Positions 25,103 to 33,190 of a stretch of DNA of 64,000 nt are shown here, one piece after another (the stretch's first letter is position 1; the number at the start of each line of letters is the position of its first letter). The stretch lies in the NCBI RefSeq assembly GCF_040681875.1, contig NZ_JBFAZP010000004.1, forward strand, positions 124,001 to 188,000, written 5' to 3'. Origin of the DNA: Longispora sp040681875. GTDB lineage: Bacteria; Actinomycetota; Actinomycetes; Mycobacteriales; Micromonosporaceae. The notes under the pieces were generated by a model, which was not told the origin of the DNA, searched no databases, and saw only the letters and a list, made by a program, of their open reading frames with translations. The position numbers and the translations under genes were made by a program.

Positions 25103-25474
25103 TCACTTCGCCGGAACGACCACGGTGCCGGTCGCCGTGACCGCCACGATCGGGGTCTCCAGGATCTCCGCCGCCGACTCGGACCTGTCCGGCCGGCCGC
25201 GCCCCACGACCCGGCACTCGAAGTCGATGGTGCGCGACCGGGTACCCATCCGGGTCACGGTCGCCACGACCTCCAGCAGGTCCCCGGCCTTCATCGGCGC
25301 CTTGAACTGCACGTCGGAGTACGAGGCGAACAGGCCCTCGTCGCCGTCCAGGACGACGCACACCTCGGTGGCGACATCCCCGAACAGACCCAGGGCGTAG
25401 GCCCCGTCGACCAGGTTGCCGGCGTAGTGCGCGTGGCTGTAGGGGACGTAGCGGCGGTGGGTCACGGTGGTCAC
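25103..25474 (-). CDS. kal: 3-aminobutyryl-CoA ammonia-lyase
   Basis: 123 residues, single hotdog domain. Y-S-H-A-H-Y-A-G-N-L-V-D-G-A near the N-terminus, G-D-V-A-T-E, D-G-D-E-G-L-F and A-P-M-K-A-G-D-L-L-E are the conserved Kal blocks. The enzyme removes ammonia from L-3-aminobutyryl-CoA to give crotonyl-CoA, the last amine-releasing step of the lysine 3,5-diaminohexanoate pathway. The first GTG (25474) overlaps the kamE stop by 4 nt; GTG 25465 is a close alternative. Length is normal for the family. Confidence 0.85.
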   Translation of the reverse strand: MTTVTHRRYVPYSHAHYAGNLVDGAYALGLFGDVATEVCVVLDGDEGLFASYSDVQFKAPMKAGDLLEVVATVTRMGTRSRTIDFECRVVGRGRPDRSESAAEILETPIVAVTATGTVVVPAK

Positions 25475-26232
25475 GCGGCGGCTCCAGTCAGGGGGCGGGA
25501 CTTCTCGACGAGGGCGTGCACGAGGTAGCTGGCCACCTCGCCGGGGGTGGTGCCACGGCCGAAGATCCGGTCGACGCCGAGCTCCCCGGTGGCGAGTTCG
25601 TCGAACCGGGGTCCGCCGACGATGAGCAGGGGACGCTTCGCGGCCGGGAACGCCTCCCGGAACGCCGCCGACATCTCCTTGGTGTTGTGCAGGTGCGCGT
25701 CCTTCTGGGTCACGACCTGGCTGACCAGGACCGCGTCGGCCTTCTCGGCGCGGGCGCGCTCCACGAGCTCGGGGACGGCGACCTGGGCCCCGAGGTTGAC
25801 GACGCGCAGCTCGCGGTAGTACTCCAGGCCCTTCTGGCCCGCGTACCCCTTGATGTTGAGGATCGCGTCGATGCCCACGGTGTGCGCGTCGGTGCCGATG
25901 CACGCGCCGACGACCACGAGCTTGCGGCGCAGCCGCTTCTTCACCACCGTGTTGACCTCCTTGGCCCCCAGCAGCGGGAAGTCGCGCTCCACGACGACGA
26001 CCTTGTCGAGTTCGACCAGGTGGCGCACGGAGCCGTAGACGACGAAGAAGGTGAAGTTGTCGCCCATCGGCTTGGCGTGCACGAGCATCGCCGGCTCCAG
26101 GCCCATCTTGGCCGCCAGCTGCAACGCGGCGCCCTCGGCCCGCTTGTCGTGCGGGATGGGCAGCGTGAACGACACCTGGGTCATGCCGTCGCCGGTGGTG
26201 TCGCCGTACGGGCGCACGATGTTGCCGCTCAC
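25471..26232 (-). CDS. kamE: Lysine 5,6-aminomutase, beta subunit
   Basis: 253 residues. The B12-binding Rossmann domain has D-A-H-T-V-G at 115-120 (base-off D-x-H-x-x-G) and I-V-G-G-P-R-F late. N-I-K-G-Y at 126-130 carries Lys128, which corresponds to the PLP-binding Lys of the clostridial subunit. With KamD it moves the 6-amino group of beta-lysine to C5 using adenosylcobalamin and PLP. The GTG start overlaps the kamD stop and its stop overlaps kal (both GTGA), so subunit synthesis is coupled. Confidence 0.92.
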   Translation of the reverse strand: MSGNIVRPYGDTTGDGMTQVSFTLPIPHDKRAEGAALQLAAKMGLEPAMLVHAKPMGDNFTFFVVYGSVRHLVELDKVVVVERDFPLLGAKEVNTVVKKRLRRKLVVVGACIGTDAHTVGIDAILNIKGYAGQKGLEYYRELRVVNLGAQVAVPELVERARAEKADAVLVSQVVTQKDAHLHNTKEMSAAFREAFPAAKRPLLIVGGPRFDELATGELGVDRIFGRGTTPGEVASYLVHALVEKSRPLTGAAA

Positions 26233-27782
26233 GCCTGTGCCTCCAGGATCTCGGTCGCGGGGTTGTAGTAGCCCTCGCCCTGCGCGGCCACGCCCTCGAG
26301 GCCCTTGCCCCGGTCGGCGGGCCGCTTCATGATGCCGAACGTGCCGTCGGCGATCGCGTTGAGCAGCGTGTCGTCGGCGATGGCCTCCAGCAGCCCGATC
26401 GACTCGTTGAGCACCTCGTTGGCCCGGTTGCGGATGAAGCCGCCCGGGGCCGGCACGAAGTCCTCGTGCAGGTTGCCGGCCGCGCCCAGCACGTACCGGA
26501 CGTTCTGCAGGGCGATGTCGCGGTCCGACAGCCACGGGGTGACCACGGCCTCGGTCATCATGCCGACGAGCAGGATGCTCTGCCCGGTCAGCGCGCCGGC
26601 CAGGTTGAAGAACCCGTCGAGGAGGTTGCCCTTGAACACGTCGCCGGTCATGTGCTTGGTCGGCGGCATCCACTTCAGGGGCGCGTCGGGGAACAGTTCC
26701 CGGGCGAGCAGGGCGTGCGCGAGTTCCAGGCGGAACGAGTCGGGCACGTCCGGGTTGATCTCGAACGCGTGGCCGAGCCCGAGCTGCCAGTTCTCCAGGC
26801 CCGCTTCCTTCGCGAAGTACTCGTTGAGCAGCTGCGACGTGGTGACCGTGTGCGCGGCCTCCACGGCGTCGGCGGTGGTGAGGTAGTTGTCCTCGCCGGT
26901 GTTGATGATGATGCCGGCCCGGGCGTGGATCTGCCGGGAGAACCGCTGGTCGACGAACGTGCGGATCGGGTTGATGTCGCGGAACAGGATGCCGTACATC
27001 GAGTCGTTGAGCATCATGTCGAGGCGTTCGAGGCCGGCGAGGGTGGCGATCTCGGGCATGCACAGGCCGGACGCGTAGTTGGTGAGCCGCACGTAGCGGC
27101 CCAGCTCCTTCGACGACTCGTCCAGCGCGGCGCGCATCAGGCGGAAGTTCTCCTGGGTGGCGTACGTGCCGGCGAAGCCCTCCCGGGTCGCGCCCTCGGG
27201 CACGTAGTCCAGCAGGGACTGCCCCGTGGACCGGATCACCGCGATGATGTCGGCGCCCTCCCGCGCGGCGGCCTGGGCCTGCGGGATGTCCTCGTAGATG
27301 TCGCCGGTGGCCACGATCAGGTAGATCCACGGCCGCTGCTTCGGGTCGCCGTGCCGCTTGACCATCTTCTCGCGTTCGACCCGGCGGCGGTCGATCTGCT
27401 TGATGCCGGCGCCGACCGCGCGCCGGGAGGCCTTGCGGGCCCGGGTCGCGTCGCCCCGGCCGGGCACGGTGAACGTGATCGACCCGGCGGCGGCCTTCTG
27501 GGCCAGCAGGGTCGGGTCGGCGATGTTCTCGGCGGCCATGGCGTGGAACACGGGTACGGCGACCCCGTGTTCCAGGCCGATGTCCGCGCGGACGGCGTCG
27601 ACGAGCCGGTTGACCCAGGGGATGCCGTCGGGGTCGGCCCCGGACACGCCGGCCAGGCGCAGCAGGGCCCGCTCCACCGACACCGTCGTGTGGGTGCGGG
27701 CGATCTCCACCACGGGCGCACCGGCCCGGACGGCGAGCTGTCGGGCCCGGTCGACCAGGACCGGGTCGAGGTCGAGCTTCAC
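26229..27782 (-). CDS. kamD: Lysine 5,6-aminomutase, alpha subunit
   Basis: 517 residues, the usual KamD length. It opens M-K-L-D-L-D-P-x-L-V-D-R-A-R and has Y-L-I-V-A-T-G-D-I-Y-E-D-I-P-Q-A and a TIM-barrel core containing L-T-N-Y-A-S-G-L-C-M-P-E and D-S-M-Y-G-I-L-F-R-D-I-N. KamD provides the barrel and most of the PLP and substrate contacts. GTG at 27782 follows the amidohydrolase stop by 3 nt, with a GGAG site inside the end of that gene. Confidence 0.92.
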   Translation of the reverse strand: MKLDLDPVLVDRARQLAVRAGAPVVEIARTHTTVSVERALLRLAGVSGADPDGIPWVNRLVDAVRADIGLEHGVAVPVFHAMAAENIADPTLLAQKAAAGSITFTVPGRGDATRARKASRRAVGAGIKQIDRRRVEREKMVKRHGDPKQRPWIYLIVATGDIYEDIPQAQAAAREGADIIAVIRSTGQSLLDYVPEGATREGFAGTYATQENFRLMRAALDESSKELGRYVRLTNYASGLCMPEIATLAGLERLDMMLNDSMYGILFRDINPIRTFVDQRFSRQIHARAGIIINTGEDNYLTTADAVEAAHTVTTSQLLNEYFAKEAGLENWQLGLGHAFEINPDVPDSFRLELAHALLARELFPDAPLKWMPPTKHMTGDVFKGNLLDGFFNLAGALTGQSILLVGMMTEAVVTPWLSDRDIALQNVRYVLGAAGNLHEDFVPAPGGFIRNRANEVLNESIGLLEAIADDTLLNAIADGTFGIMKRPADRGKGLEGVAAQGEGYYNPATEILEAQA

Positions 27783-27785
27783 TTC

Positions 27786-29264
27786 TCACTCCTCATGGAT
27801 TGTCCTCCCACGCAGTACCGTCCGCAGGCAGCGGGGTGCGCCCTGGTCCAGATCCGGCAGGCCCTTGGCGTCGGTGTCCCACACCGCGAACGTGGCGGCC
27901 GCGCCGGGGGCGAGCACGCCCTCGTTGTCGTGCCGCACGGCGCGCCAGCCGCCCCGGGTGTGCGCGGCGAACGCTGCCTTCGCGCTGATCCGGTGCACCG
28001 GGTTGTGGTGCCGGGTCGCGGCGAGCACCGCGCCCCACGGGTCGAGCGGGGTCACGGGCGCGTCGGAGCCGAACGCCAGGGTCACGCCGACGCCGTGCAG
28101 GGCGCTGAACGGGTTGGCGGACAGGGCGCGTTCGACGCCGAGGCGGGCGGCGTACATGCCGTGCTCGCCGCCCCACAGCCGGTCGAACACGGGCTGCACG
28201 CTGGCGATGATGCCGAACTCCACGAAGCCGGCGATGAGTTCCTTGTCGAGGAGTTCGGCGTGCTCGACCCGGTGGCCGGCCTCGCGGACCGCCTCGACCC
28301 CGAGCCGCTCGGCGGCGCGGGCGAACCCGTCGACCACGGCGCGCAGCGCCCCGTCGCCGATGGCGTGGAACCCGCCCTGCATGCCGTGCGCGGCGCAGTC
28401 GACGAGGTGCGCGGCGACCTGCTCGGCGGTCAGGTAGGCGTGGCCGTGGGTGTCGTCGTCGTGGTAGCTGTCGCGGACGCAGGCGGTGCGCGAGCCGAAC
28501 GCCCCGTCGGCGAACAGGTCCCCACCGGCCCCGACCGCGCCCAGCTCCCTGGCCTTCGCGGCGGCGCAGAGCTCACCCCAGAAGCCGAACACCTGGGGGT
28601 ACTCCTCCCCCGCCGCCAACACTCCGGTGAAGTCCGCCTCGGAGGACAGCACCGGCCCCCCGCACTCGTGCACGGCGGCGATGCCGAGGGAGGCGGCGTG
28701 CCGCAGGGCGAGCCGGCCGGCGGAGGTGCGGTCGGTGACCGACAGCGCGGAGTACGCGGCCTTGCGGATCTCGTGGTGCGCGTCGAGGCGTACCCAGCCG
28801 TCGGGGTCGTGTCCGATCCGGCCGGCCGCGTGGTGCAGCAGCGCGGTGGACGCGAGGGCGGAGTGCTTGTCGATCCGGGTCAGGTACACCGGCCGGCCGC
28901 CGGCCGCCGCGTCGAGTTCGCTGGCCGTGGGGGGCTCGGGCAGTTCCCAGCCGTGGCCCATGATCAGGCCCTCGGTGCGCACGGCCCGGGCGGCGACCCG
29001 GGCGAGCAGGTCACCGGCGCTGTGGCAGCCGGACAGGTCCAGCCCGGACAGCGCCAGGCCCGTGTCGGTCGCGTGCATGTGGGCGTCGACGAACGCGGGC
29101 GTGACGAGGCGGTCGCCCAGGTCGACGACGCGCGGGGTGCCGGGCGCGTCGGCGCGCGCGCCGAGCCACGTGATCCGGTCACCCTCGACGAGCAGGGCGT
29201 TGGCGGTCGGGTCGGCGGGGCTGTAGACCCGGCCCGAGACGTACAGGATGGGGGTGGTGTCCAT
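27786..29264 (-). CDS. YtcJ-like amidohydrolase in the lysine operon
   Basis: 492 residues of amidohydrolase family 3 (YtcJ type). Metal motif F-V-D-A-H-M-H-A near residue 65, H-A-I-G-D-G-A-L near 285, H-R-V-E-H-A-E-L near 320 and F-G-S-D-A-P-V-T-P-L-D-P-W near 405 are all intact. Such enzymes hydrolyse N-acyl or cyclic amide bonds in the cytosol. It sits between kdd and kamD with gaps of 5 and 3 nt, so it is part of the same transcript. It has no assigned step in the known pathway; it may deacylate a lysine derivative or open a lactam formed by a pathway intermediate. That is inference from position. Confidence 0.75.
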   Translation of the reverse strand: MDTTPILYVSGRVYSPADPTANALLVEGDRITWLGARADAPGTPRVVDLGDRLVTPAFVDAHMHATDTGLALSGLDLSGCHSAGDLLARVAARAVRTEGLIMGHGWELPEPPTASELDAAAGGRPVYLTRIDKHSALASTALLHHAAGRIGHDPDGWVRLDAHHEIRKAAYSALSVTDRTSAGRLALRHAASLGIAAVHECGGPVLSSEADFTGVLAAGEEYPQVFGFWGELCAAAKARELGAVGAGGDLFADGAFGSRTACVRDSYHDDDTHGHAYLTAEQVAAHLVDCAAHGMQGGFHAIGDGALRAVVDGFARAAERLGVEAVREAGHRVEHAELLDKELIAGFVEFGIIASVQPVFDRLWGGEHGMYAARLGVERALSANPFSALHGVGVTLAFGSDAPVTPLDPWGAVLAATRHHNPVHRISAKAAFAAHTRGGWRAVRHDNEGVLAPGAAATFAVWDTDAKGLPDLDQGAPRCLRTVLRGRTIHEE

Positions 29265-29269
29265 GGTGT

Positions 29270-30298
29270 TCAGTCTGCCCGCAGCCGGCCCTCGAAAAGC
29301 GTCCTGACGCCCGGCTCGCCGCGCAGGAGTTGCAGGGCGACGTCGGCGTGCCCGGGCACGTATCCGTTGCCGACGAGCATGGTCACGTCGGCCGCCAGGC
29401 CCTCGGCGCCGAGCGCGGCGGCGGCGAAGGAGGTGGCCATGGAGAAGAAGACGACGGTGCCCCCGGCGGCCGTGGCCAGGATCGCGCCGTGTTCGCAGCC
29501 GGGGACGTCCACGCACACGACGGTGACGTCGGCGGGTCCGCCGAGCGCGCCGGACACGGCGTCGGCGAGGGCGACGGGGTCCCGCGCGTCGGCGATGGCC
29601 ACGTGGTCGGCGATCCCGGCGCCGGTGAGCAGGTCGGCCTCGCGGGCGTGCGGGACGATGCCGACGGTGCGGGCGCCGGCCTGGCGGGCGGCGGCCAGGG
29701 ACAGCGAGCCGGACTTGCCGGCCCCGCCGATCACGGCGACGGTCGCGTCCCGGTAGCCGGCGACGACCCGGGCGGTGAGCGCGGGCGCGCCGCACACGTC
29801 GAGGACGGCGAGGGCCAGCTCGGGGTCCAGGTCGTCGGGGAGCCTGGCGGCGATGGAGCGGCCGAACAGGATGGCGTGGCCCTCGGCGGGCACCTGCTCG
29901 CTACGGCCGTCCCAGTTCTTGAGCCCGTCGGTGATCGTCAGCGGGGTCAGGGTGAGGGAGACGAGGGTGGCGACCCGGTCGCCGACGGCCAGGCCGAGCG
30001 GGGAGTCGGGGCCGACGGCCTCCACGACGCCGATCAGCATGCCGCCGGAACCGGTGACCGGGTTCTGCATCTTGCCGCGTTCGGTAACGATCGCGCATAC
30101 CTCGGCGCGCACGGCGGCCCCGTCCCCGGCGTGCTTCTCGGAGAGCTGGCGGAAGCTCGCGGCGTCCAGGTTCAGCCGTTCGACCCGGATCCGCACCTCG
30201 TCGGCGGCGATTTGGGGGCTCGCGTCCAGTTTCCGGGCGGCCTGGGGCAGCACTCCGGCAGGCTCGATCACTCTGTGCAGACCCACTGGCGACGACAC
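29270..30298 (-). CDS. kdd: L-erythro-3,5-diaminohexanoate dehydrogenase
   Basis: 342 residues. The NAD(P) motif is V-I-G-G-A-G-K-S-G-S-L near residue 178. The N-terminal half has the conserved R-V-E-R-L-N-L-D-A-A-S-F block and G-K-M-Q-N-P-V-T-G-S-G-G. Kdd oxidatively deaminates 3,5-diaminohexanoate to 3-keto-5-aminohexanoate. GTG at 30298 has GGAGGGGG 7 nt upstream. It is the first gene of the leftward operon, and its promoter faces that of kamA in a 102-nt gap. Confidence 0.88.
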   Translation of the reverse strand: MSSPVGLHRVIEPAGVLPQAARKLDASPQIAADEVRIRVERLNLDAASFRQLSEKHAGDGAAVRAEVCAIVTERGKMQNPVTGSGGMLIGVVEAVGPDSPLGLAVGDRVATLVSLTLTPLTITDGLKNWDGRSEQVPAEGHAILFGRSIAARLPDDLDPELALAVLDVCGAPALTARVVAGYRDATVAVIGGAGKSGSLSLAAARQAGARTVGIVPHAREADLLTGAGIADHVAIADARDPVALADAVSGALGGPADVTVVCVDVPGCEHGAILATAAGGTVVFFSMATSFAAAALGAEGLAADVTMLVGNGYVPGHADVALQLLRGEPGVRTLFEGRLRAD

Positions 30299-30400
30299 GT
30301 AAAACCCCCTCCGACCGGAAATCCTCCGGCAGCGTACTTCCTACACGGGATATTCTCCAGTACGGTTCCGCAGGCATATATTTTTTGTAGGAGGGGTGAC
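30299..30400. promoter_or_regulatory. Divergent kdd / kamA promoter region
   Basis: The 102-nt gap is AT-rich by local standards. TATATT at 30377-30382 is a candidate -10 for kamA, and AGGAGGGG at 30389-30396 is its ribosome binding site. A GTAC(N)GTAC-like pair lies at 30334 and 30358. There is no room for a lysine riboswitch on either strand. The two arms of the locus are probably coregulated from here. Confidence 0.5.
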
Positions 30401-31804
30401 ATGGCCGAGCAGCCTTACGAGTACCGGCGTCGGGAGATCGTCGAGCCGGACTGGACGCGGCTGCCCGGATACCGGACGGTGACCCGCGACCAGTGGGAGT
30501 CCGCCCAGTGGCAGCGCGTCAACTGCGTGAAGAACGTCAAGCAGCTCCGGGCCCTGATGGGCGACCTGCTCGACGAGTCCTTCTACGCGGACCTCGAGGC
30601 CGACCAGGCCCAGCGCGCGACCATGTCGATGCTGGTCCCGCCGCAGATGATGAACACGATGGTCCCGCACGAGGTGCCGACCACCGAGTCGTTCTACGCC
30701 GACCCGGTCCGGATGTACATGCTGCCGGTGCTCTCCGACCGGCGCACCGACTTCCCCTCGCACCCGTACGCGACGCGGGACTCGCTGCACGAGCACGACA
30801 TGTGGGTGGCCGAGGGGCTCACCCACCGGTACCCGACGAAGGTCCTCGCGGAGCTGCTGAGCACCTGTCCGCAGTACTGCGGGCACTGCACCCGGATGGA
30901 CCTCGTCGGCAACTCCACCCCCACGATCGACAAGCTCAAGCTGTCGCTCAAGCCGGTGGACCGCTACGACGCGCACATCAACTACCTGAAGTCCCAGCCC
31001 GGCGTCCGCGACGTCGTGGTCTCCGGCGGCGACGTGGCCAACGTGCCGTGGAAGAACCTCGAGTCCTACCTGATGCGCCTGCTGGACCTCGACACGGTCC
31101 GCGACATCCGGCTGGCCACCAAGGCCCTCGCCGGCCTGCCGCAGCACTGGCTGCAGAACGACGTGGTCGAGGGCCTGGAGCGGGTCGCCAACACCGCGCA
31201 CCGCCGGGGCGTCAACCTCGCGATCCACACCCACGTCAACCACGCCAACTCCGTCACCCCGCTGGTGGCGAAGGCCGCGCGGACCGCGATCGACGTGGGC
31301 GTGCGCGACGTGCGCAACCAGGGCGTGCTGATGCGCGGCGTCAACGCGACCAGCGTGGACCTGCTGGACCTGTGCTTCGCGCTCCAGGGCGAGGCGAACA
31401 TCCTGCCGTACTACTTCTACATGTGCGACCTGATCCCGAACGCCGAACACTGGCGGGTATCGGTGTGGGAGGCCCAGCACCTCCAGCACGCGATCATGGG
31501 CTACCTGCCCGGGTACGCGACGCCGCGGATCGTGTGCGACGTGCCGTTCGTCGGGAAGCGCTGGGTGCACATGCTCAGCGAGTACGACCGGGACAAGGGC
31601 ATCTCGTACTGGACGAAGAACTACCGCACGTCCATCGAGGCCACCGACACCGAGGCCCTCGAGCGCACCTACGCCTACTACGACCCGATCTACACCCTCC
31701 CGGAGGAGGGCCAGGCGTGGTGGCGCGAGCAGCACCCGGTCGAGGACCCGACGGCCCAGATCGTGGCCCAGGCCTCGCGCACGGCCGCCGCGCTGGCCTA
31801 CTAG
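30401..31804 (+). CDS. kamA: Lysine 2,3-aminomutase (radical SAM)
   Basis: 467 residues. The iron-sulfur motif C156-x3-C160-x2-C163 reads C-P-Q-Y-C-G-H-C, and V-V-S-G-G-D follows at about 206-211. Lys386, in D-V-P-F-V-G-K-R-W, takes the place of the PLP lysine of the clostridial enzyme. The motif around this Lys differs from the G-G-G-G-K form, so the protein belongs to a distinct KamA branch. It converts L-lysine to L-beta-lysine, the first step of the pathway. ATG at 30401 has an ideal ribosome binding site. It is divergent from the rest of the locus and ends in a strong terminator. Confidence 0.88.
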   Translation: MAEQPYEYRRREIVEPDWTRLPGYRTVTRDQWESAQWQRVNCVKNVKQLRALMGDLLDESFYADLEADQAQRATMSMLVPPQMMNTMVPHEVPTTESFYADPVRMYMLPVLSDRRTDFPSHPYATRDSLHEHDMWVAEGLTHRYPTKVLAELLSTCPQYCGHCTRMDLVGNSTPTIDKLKLSLKPVDRYDAHINYLKSQPGVRDVVVSGGDVANVPWKNLESYLMRLLDLDTVRDIRLATKALAGLPQHWLQNDVVEGLERVANTAHRRGVNLAIHTHVNHANSVTPLVAKAARTAIDVGVRDVRNQGVLMRGVNATSVDLLDLCFALQGEANILPYYFYMCDLIPNAEHWRVSVWEAQHLQHAIMGYLPGYATPRIVCDVPFVGKRWVHMLSEYDRDKGISYWTKNYRTSIEATDTEALERTYAYYDPIYTLPEEGQAWWREQHPVEDPTAQIVAQASRTAAALAY

Positions 31805-31810
31805 AACGAC

Positions 31811-31847
31811 GGAACGCCGCCCACGGATCATCCGTGGGCGGCGTTCC
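31811..31847 (+). terminator. kamA terminator
   Basis: Near-perfect 37-nt palindrome (arms GGAACGCCGCCCACGGAT and its complement) starting 6 nt after the kamA stop. It lies in a convergent gap and could stop transcription from both sides. Confidence 0.85.
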
Positions 31848-31906
31848 CGTGTCCGGTCGGGCGGCGCCGCGCCAGCCCGGTGGCGCGGCGGGCGCCGGCC
31901 GGCGGG

Positions 31907-32764
31907 TCAGCAGGGGCCCAGGTCGCTCCACACCCACCACGCGGTCCGCGGATCCTCCAGCACCGTCCACCAGTTGGCCTGGTACACCCGCCCGGCCCGG
32001 GTCACCCGGTCGCCGGCCACGTGCGTGTCGTGCGTCCTCCAGGTCGGCGCGGTGCACGCGGGCGGGTACGGGCCCCCGGTCACGGCCGGCAGGTCGAAGC
32101 CCCAGCCGCCGGCCCTCCACTCGGGGATCATCGTCGCGTACGCGTCCAGGGTCGGCTGCCGCCAGCCCCCGCCGTCGTGGGACAACGCGACCGCCGTCGG
32201 GTACGCCTGCGCGCGCAGCCGGGTCGCGAGCACCTCGGCCCCGGAGCCGTCCCAGTCCTGCGGGTCCATCGTCCAGGCCAGCGAGGACATGCCCAGCTCG
32301 GCGGCGACCAGCGAGGCGTTGCCGAAGCCGCCGAACGGGGCCCGGAAGTACCGGATCGGCAGGGCCGGGTCCCCGGCGGCGGCCCGGATCGCGGCGTTGG
32401 TGGCCGCCAGGTCCGCGCGGATCGCCTCGGGGGTCCAGTCGGCGACGTAGTCGTGGTTCCAGGTGTGGTTGCACACCGCGTGCCCGTCGGCGACGATCCG
32501 GCGGACCAGCCCGGGGTTCGCCTGGACCTGGCTGCCCAGCAGGCAGAACGTGGCCCGGACCTTCTGCGCGCGCAGCAGGTCGAGGACCTTCGGGGTCCAG
32601 TCCGGCGAGGGGCCGTCGTCGAACGTGAGGGCGAGGACCTTCCCGCCGCCCCGGGTGGCGTAGACGATGTCGCCGGTCGGGCCGGCCGCGTGGGCGGGCG
32701 CGGCGGTGCCGACCACGGCGGCGAGGGCCGCGAGCAGGGCGAGGGCGCGCGTTCTCAGGCGCAT
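31907..32764 (-). CDS. Secreted NodB-domain polysaccharide deacetylase with C-terminal CBM5/12-like domain
   Basis: 285 residues. Signal peptide at 1-27 (A-A-P-A-H-A-A). The NodB domain has all five motifs: T-F-D-D-G-P, H-T-W-N-H, R-A-P-F-G, D-P-Q-D-W-D-G and L-S-H-D-G-G-G. The last 45 residues (V-A-G-D-R-V-T, V-Y-Q-A-N-W-W-T, W-W-V-W-x-x-L-G-P-C) form a small chitin-binding module. This indicates an extracellular chitin or chitooligosaccharide deacetylase. Its promoter region contains a 19-bp palindrome and is shared with the DUF1059 gene. Confidence 0.85.
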   Translation of the reverse strand: MRLRTRALALLAALAAVVGTAAPAHAAGPTGDIVYATRGGGKVLALTFDDGPSPDWTPKVLDLLRAQKVRATFCLLGSQVQANPGLVRRIVADGHAVCNHTWNHDYVADWTPEAIRADLAATNAAIRAAAGDPALPIRYFRAPFGGFGNASLVAAELGMSSLAWTMDPQDWDGSGAEVLATRLRAQAYPTAVALSHDGGGWRQPTLDAYATMIPEWRAGGWGFDLPAVTGGPYPPACTAPTWRTHDTHVAGDRVTRAGRVYQANWWTVLEDPRTAWWVWSDLGPC

Positions 32765-32832
32765 GAGGGGGCCTTTCGACGTCCCGCCGGACGGCAGGAG
32801 TGAGGGGTGTCGATGCGTACCCTATGAGAAAT

Positions 32833-32851
32833 GTTCTTTACAGTAAAGAAC
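32833..32851. promoter_or_regulatory. 19-bp palindrome between the deacetylase and DUF1059 genes
   Basis: GTTCTTTACAGTAAAGAAC has 9-bp perfect arms and a 1-bp centre. It lies 69 bp from the deacetylase start and 77 bp from the DUF1059 start, and is strikingly AT-rich. It is a likely operator for a dimeric repressor. No regulator gene of unknown target is immediately beside it. Confidence 0.6.
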
Positions 32852-32928
32852 GCCAGCCCCGGGCCCGACGCGCCTACGATCAGGGCAGGGCCACCGCCCC
32901 GGTCGACCCCCGTTCCCAGGAGCCCGCC

Positions 32929-33144
32929 ATGTTCGCACGCATGGTCGCCGACTGCACGACGACACCCAACGAGGTCGGCTGCACCCTCGTCATCATCGGC
33001 GAGGAGGACGAGGTCATCCGGGCCGCCGCCGCGCACGCGGTCGGCGTGCACGGCGAGCACAACTCCCCCGAACTGATCGACACGATCCGCCGCGACCTGC
33101 AGCCCGAACGCGCCTGGCTGGCGGCGCACACGATGCCGGTCTAG
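32929..33144 (+). CDS. DUF1059 small protein
   Basis: 71 residues matching the DUF1059 pattern: V-I-I-G-E-E-D-E-V-I-R-A-A-A-A-H-A-V-G-V-H-G then a helix S-P-E-L-I-D-T-I-R-R-D-L. The usual first-strand Cys is at residue 9. Function is unknown; such proteins are small, cytosolic and often stress-linked. AGGAG is 8 nt before the ATG. The gene ends 46 nt before the PadR gene. Confidence 0.7.
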   Translation: MFARMVADCTTTPNEVGCTLVIIGEEDEVIRAAAAHAVGVHGEHNSPELIDTIRRDLQPERAWLAAHTMPV

Positions 33145-33159
33145 CCCTCCCTCGTTGCA

Positions 33160-33180
33160 TAGTTGCCAGGCAACTAGTAT
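33160..33180 (+). promoter_or_regulatory. Palindromic operator and -10 of the PadR-monooxygenase operon
   Basis: TAGTTGCCAGGCAACTA (33160-33176) is a perfect 8-bp inverted repeat around one base. It overlaps TAGTAT (33175-33180), a good -10. The ATG follows 10 nt after the -10 and has no ribosome binding site, so the mRNA may be leaderless. An autoregulatory PadR operator is the simplest reading. Confidence 0.55.
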
Positions 33181-33190
33181 CTTGGCACCT

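Noticed and set aside
26466..29756. 1096-codon open frame on the plus strand opposite kamD, the amidohydrolase and kdd
   Set aside because: It lies fully antisense to genes with clear motifs, is rich in Gly, Val, Asp and His in a pattern made by GC-biased third positions, and has no ribosome binding site or family match.
30299..30400. Lysine riboswitch or T-box for the kam locus
   Set aside because: The whole divergent gap is 102 nt with promoters and ribosome binding sites on both strands. There is no space for a 170-nt lysine aptamer or a T-box.
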